Shown here piece by piece: positions 7,272 to 8,918 of a stretch of 8,918 bases of DNA. The notes below the pieces were generated by a model, which was not told the origin of the DNA, ran no database searches, and saw only the letters and a list, made by a program, of their open reading frames with translations. The DNA lies in the NCBI GenBank assembly GCA_028687395.1, contig JAQUAE010000052.1:1-8918 (forward strand), in the 5' to 3' direction. The stretch is from Anaerolineales bacterium. Its GTDB lineage: Bacteria > Chloroflexota > Anaerolineae > Anaerolineales > UBA4823. A program made the translations under genes and the position numbers. The first letter of the stretch is position 1. Every line of letters starts with the position of its first letter.

Positions 7272-7295
7272 GCACAAGGGACGTTACCCTTGTGC
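7272..7295. terminator. Shared hairpin between convergent tRNA-Pro and LysM protein genes
   Basis: Perfect nine-base stem GCACAAGGG/CCCTTGTGC with a six-base loop. It lies 48 bases after the tRNA end and 23 bases after the stop codon of the minus-strand LysM protein gene. On the minus strand it is followed by TATATTACTT, moderately T-rich; on the plus strand the T-rich stretch comes about 15 bases later. It is best read as a terminator for the LysM gene, possibly working in both directions. Confidence 0.65.
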
Positions 7296-7318
7296 CGCTC
7301 AAACGAAGTATTTGTGTT

Positions 7319-8845
7319 TTATGGACGCTTGCGCGTCAGGGCGCCATACAAGAGCGAGCCCGCGCCGCCCAGGGCGATGAGCAGGATGATCCCCAGCACG
7401 GGATCCCTCTCCGTCCTTTGCCTCGGGGCGAGGCCTGGTGTCTGAGTTACCGAGGGCGTGGCGGAAGCGCCAGGTGGCGTCACCGGCGTAAGCGTTCGGG
7501 TCGCCCTGGGCATTGCTGTTGCCGGAGTGGGCGTCCCAGCCCCAAAGGTAGCAGCGGTCTCTGCAGGAAGCGACTGAGATGCGTTCGTTGCCGGCGCCGC
7601 CGTCCCCTGCCCGGCTTGGATGACCAGCTTTTGCCCGGGGACGATCACGTTACCGCTCAAGCCGTTCAGTTGCTGGATCTCCAGGATGGTCTTCTTGTAA
7701 GCAATGGCGATGCTCCAGAGCGCCTGCCCGGCTTTGACCTCGTGGATAATGGCGCCAGTCGCATCCGGCGTCGCCACCTGCACCGCCTCGATCACCTCGC
7801 GGGTTGGCGCCGGGCTGCCGGCGGTAGCGTTCGCCGCGGGTGGAGCCGACCCGCCCACCCCCCAGTCATCTGTAAACATAAAAGTGACGTTGATCCAGTC
7901 GTTCACGCCGGGCTTCAAGCCGATATCGATGCTCACCTGGCGAGCCAGGTCGATCCCAAACGGAGCTGTCACCGTCCTGCCGAACTGGTCCTTGCCACCG
8001 TTGTAACCGTTGAAGTACGCCGCCTGGGCTTCGGGCATGCCCAGGCCCAGATCGGCGAACATGCGCCGCGGCGTCGGGTCGTTCAGAGAAGCCCAGTAGT
8101 TATCGTCGATGTTCCACGGACCCGCTTCGCCCACCCGGACGGCCGCGCCGCTCTCGTAGCTGATATACACCGAATAGTCCCCGCCAGCGATGTAACCGTC
8201 CTCGTCGCACAGATGGTTGCCGGCGTTGGCGAACTTCAGGCATTGGTCCGGCAGGGCGACGGTGTAGGCGCCCTTCGAATCGTAGCGTGTGGCGAAGACG
8301 CGGTACGTCCGGGCGGCGTTGGGTCGAGCGAGGCCGCCGTGAAGATAGCGCTCGACCGGCCAGCGAGCGTTCACCCAACCCACCAGGCGAGCGTACCCAT
8401 CCGCTCCCAATTCCCGCTGCAGCACCAGCTCAGAGTCGGCGAGGATTTCGTTCACACGGGCGTTATAACCCATGGCAAGGATTTGCTGGCGTTTCTCCTC
8501 GAGGGACAATCCAGACGCGTTGACGATCACCAGGCTCTCCAGCTCCAATGCCTCCAGTCGCTCGACTTCGCCGCGGGCAATCGCCTGAATACGGCTAAAC
8601 TGCTCCGGAGAGAGCTCCAGGTCTTGCCGCAGCGTTCCCGCCAGGCTGGGGGTGAGGGAAAAGTATCCCAAAACGGGCTTCGCCCCCCAAACCGACTCCC
8701 TCCAGGGAGAGGGATAAAGCTCGACCGGCAGTGGCTGGCGCAGGGCGAGCAGCAGCAGCGCGAGCGCCGGCATGATCAACGCCCACTCCCAGGGGAGGCG
8801 GCCAGGCGCCAAAATCGAGGGTTTGAAACCAGTTGGCGTCCACAT
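7319..8845 (-). CDS. Membrane-anchored cell-wall protein with RlpA-like barrel region and LysM domain
   Basis: 508-residue protein predicted to sit mostly outside the membrane. Order: a short basic N-terminus; a hydrophobic segment (about 21-36, signal or anchor); a helical region with a Spy-like LSPEQ start (about 73-165); a beta-rich region (about 180-325); a LysM domain (about 366-410, HEVKAGQALWSIA to VPGQKLVIQ), which binds peptidoglycan-type glycans; a Thr/Pro/Ala-rich linker (about 412-475); and a C-terminal membrane segment (about 482-501) ending RKRP. In the beta region, VRVGEAGPW (236-244) followed later by GIDLARQVSIDIGL (297-310) resembles the VxVxDxGPF...IDLSxxAxxxLG pattern of RlpA/double-psi beta-barrel domains. 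Here Glu240 stands in place of the usual Asp, and there is a long insertion between the two motifs. Cys202 and Cys213 could form a disulfide. Enzymatic activity is unproven. There is no ribosome binding site at the ATG. Confidence 0.88.
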   Translation of the reverse strand: MWTPTGFKPSILAPGRLPWEWALIMPALALLLLALRQPLPVELYPSPWRESVWGAKPVLGYFSLTPSLAGTLRQDLELSPEQFSRIQAIARGEVERLEALELESLVIVNASGLSLEEKRQQILAMGYNARVNEILADSELVLQRELGADGYARLVGWVNARWPVERYLHGGLARPNAARTYRVFATRYDSKGAYTVALPDQCLKFANAGNHLCDEDGYIAGGDYSVYISYESGAAVRVGEAGPWNIDDNYWASLNDPTPRRMFADLGLGMPEAQAAYFNGYNGGKDQFGRTVTAPFGIDLARQVSIDIGLKPGVNDWINVTFMFTDDWGVGGSAPPAANATAGSPAPTREVIEAVQVATPDATGAIIHEVKAGQALWSIAIAYKKTILEIQQLNGLSGNVIVPGQKLVIQAGQGTAAPATNASQSLPAETAATFGAGTPTPATAMPRATRTLTPVTPPGASATPSVTQTPGLAPRQRTERDPVLGIILLIALGGAGSLLYGALTRKRP

Positions 8846-8855
8846 GGCGGGTGTA

Positions 8856-8861
8856 ATTATA
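8856..8861 (-). promoter_or_regulatory. -10 element just upstream of the LysM protein gene
   Basis: A perfect TATAAT on the minus strand only 10 bases before the ATG. With normal -10 spacing the transcript would start about three bases before the ATG, suggesting a leaderless message. No convincing -35 hexamer is present at 16-18 bases. Confidence 0.45.
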
Positions 8862-8918
8862 GCCCCACGATATGAGAACCAAATAAGGATAAACTTCAGG
8901 TCAATATGAGGAAAGAAA
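8862..8918. other. Right-edge stretch without an assigned gene
   Basis: This AT-richer tail lies upstream of the LysM protein gene. An ATG at 8906 on the plus strand opens a frame reading Met-Arg-Lys-Glu, with a weak AGG a few bases before it. It could be the start of a divergent gene, but only four codons are visible, so it is not called. Confidence 0.2.

Noticed and set aside
7140..7300. Integrative element boundary at the tRNA 3' end
   Set aside because: No integrase gene and no repeat of the tRNA 3' end were seen in the window.
7292..8875. 527-codon plus-strand open frame opposite the LysM protein gene, slightly longer than the gene itself
   Set aside because: The minus frame has a clear LysM domain, Thr/Pro linker and membrane segments. 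The plus frame is rich in Arg, Gly, His and Gln with no coherent domains, and would start inside the terminator hairpin.
8906..8918. Possible plus-strand gene start (Met-Arg-Lys-Glu) at the right edge
   Set aside because: Only four codons are visible with a weak ribosome binding site and no clear promoter, so it cannot be supported.

Overview
The window looks like a chromosomal segment from a moderately GC-rich bacterium, most likely Chloroflexota of the Anaerolineae type. This is judged from overall protein character: an Actinobacteria-like short inositol-phosphate synthase, a Thr/Pro-rich LysM surface protein, and the mix of neighbours. No search was run, so the taxonomic call is an inference. 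All protein genes lie on the minus strand; the only plus-strand gene is a tRNA. No transposase, integrase, CRISPR array or phage gene is visible.

Layout in minus-strand transcription order (right to left). A membrane-anchored cell-wall protein (8845-7319) has a probable RlpA-like double-psi beta-barrel region and a LysM domain. It ends at a hairpin (7295-7272) shared with the convergent tRNA-Pro(CGG) gene (7149-7223, plus strand), which has a textbook sigma70 promoter. Next is inositol-3-phosphate synthase (7000-5915), divergent from the tRNA. Then comes an apparent operon yebC - ruvC - ruvA - proC (5759-2883), driven by an extended -10 promoter: a YebC/TACO1 translation factor, two of the three Holliday-junction genes, and the last step of proline synthesis. 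ruvB is not present. Finally an M42 metallo-aminopeptidase (2788-1718) has its own sigma70-like promoter. It is followed 39 bp later by atpA (1678-17) and, at the window edge, the first codons of what is probably atpG.

Working together: the yebC-ruvC-ruvA-proC block is a compact housekeeping operon. The peptidase promoter is the only clear promoter upstream of atpA in the window, so the F1 genes atpA-atpG may be co-transcribed with a peptidase instead of following atpH as in the classical atp operon. The points most worth a second look are: the roughly 40-residue insertion in AtpA; the split atp operon; the architecture and possibly leaderless start of the LysM protein; a strand-asymmetric hairpin in the ruvA-proC gap; and repeated GCCTGGCGG elements in the divergent inositol synthase/tRNA promoter region. 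I found no convincing new multi-gene defence or mobile system.
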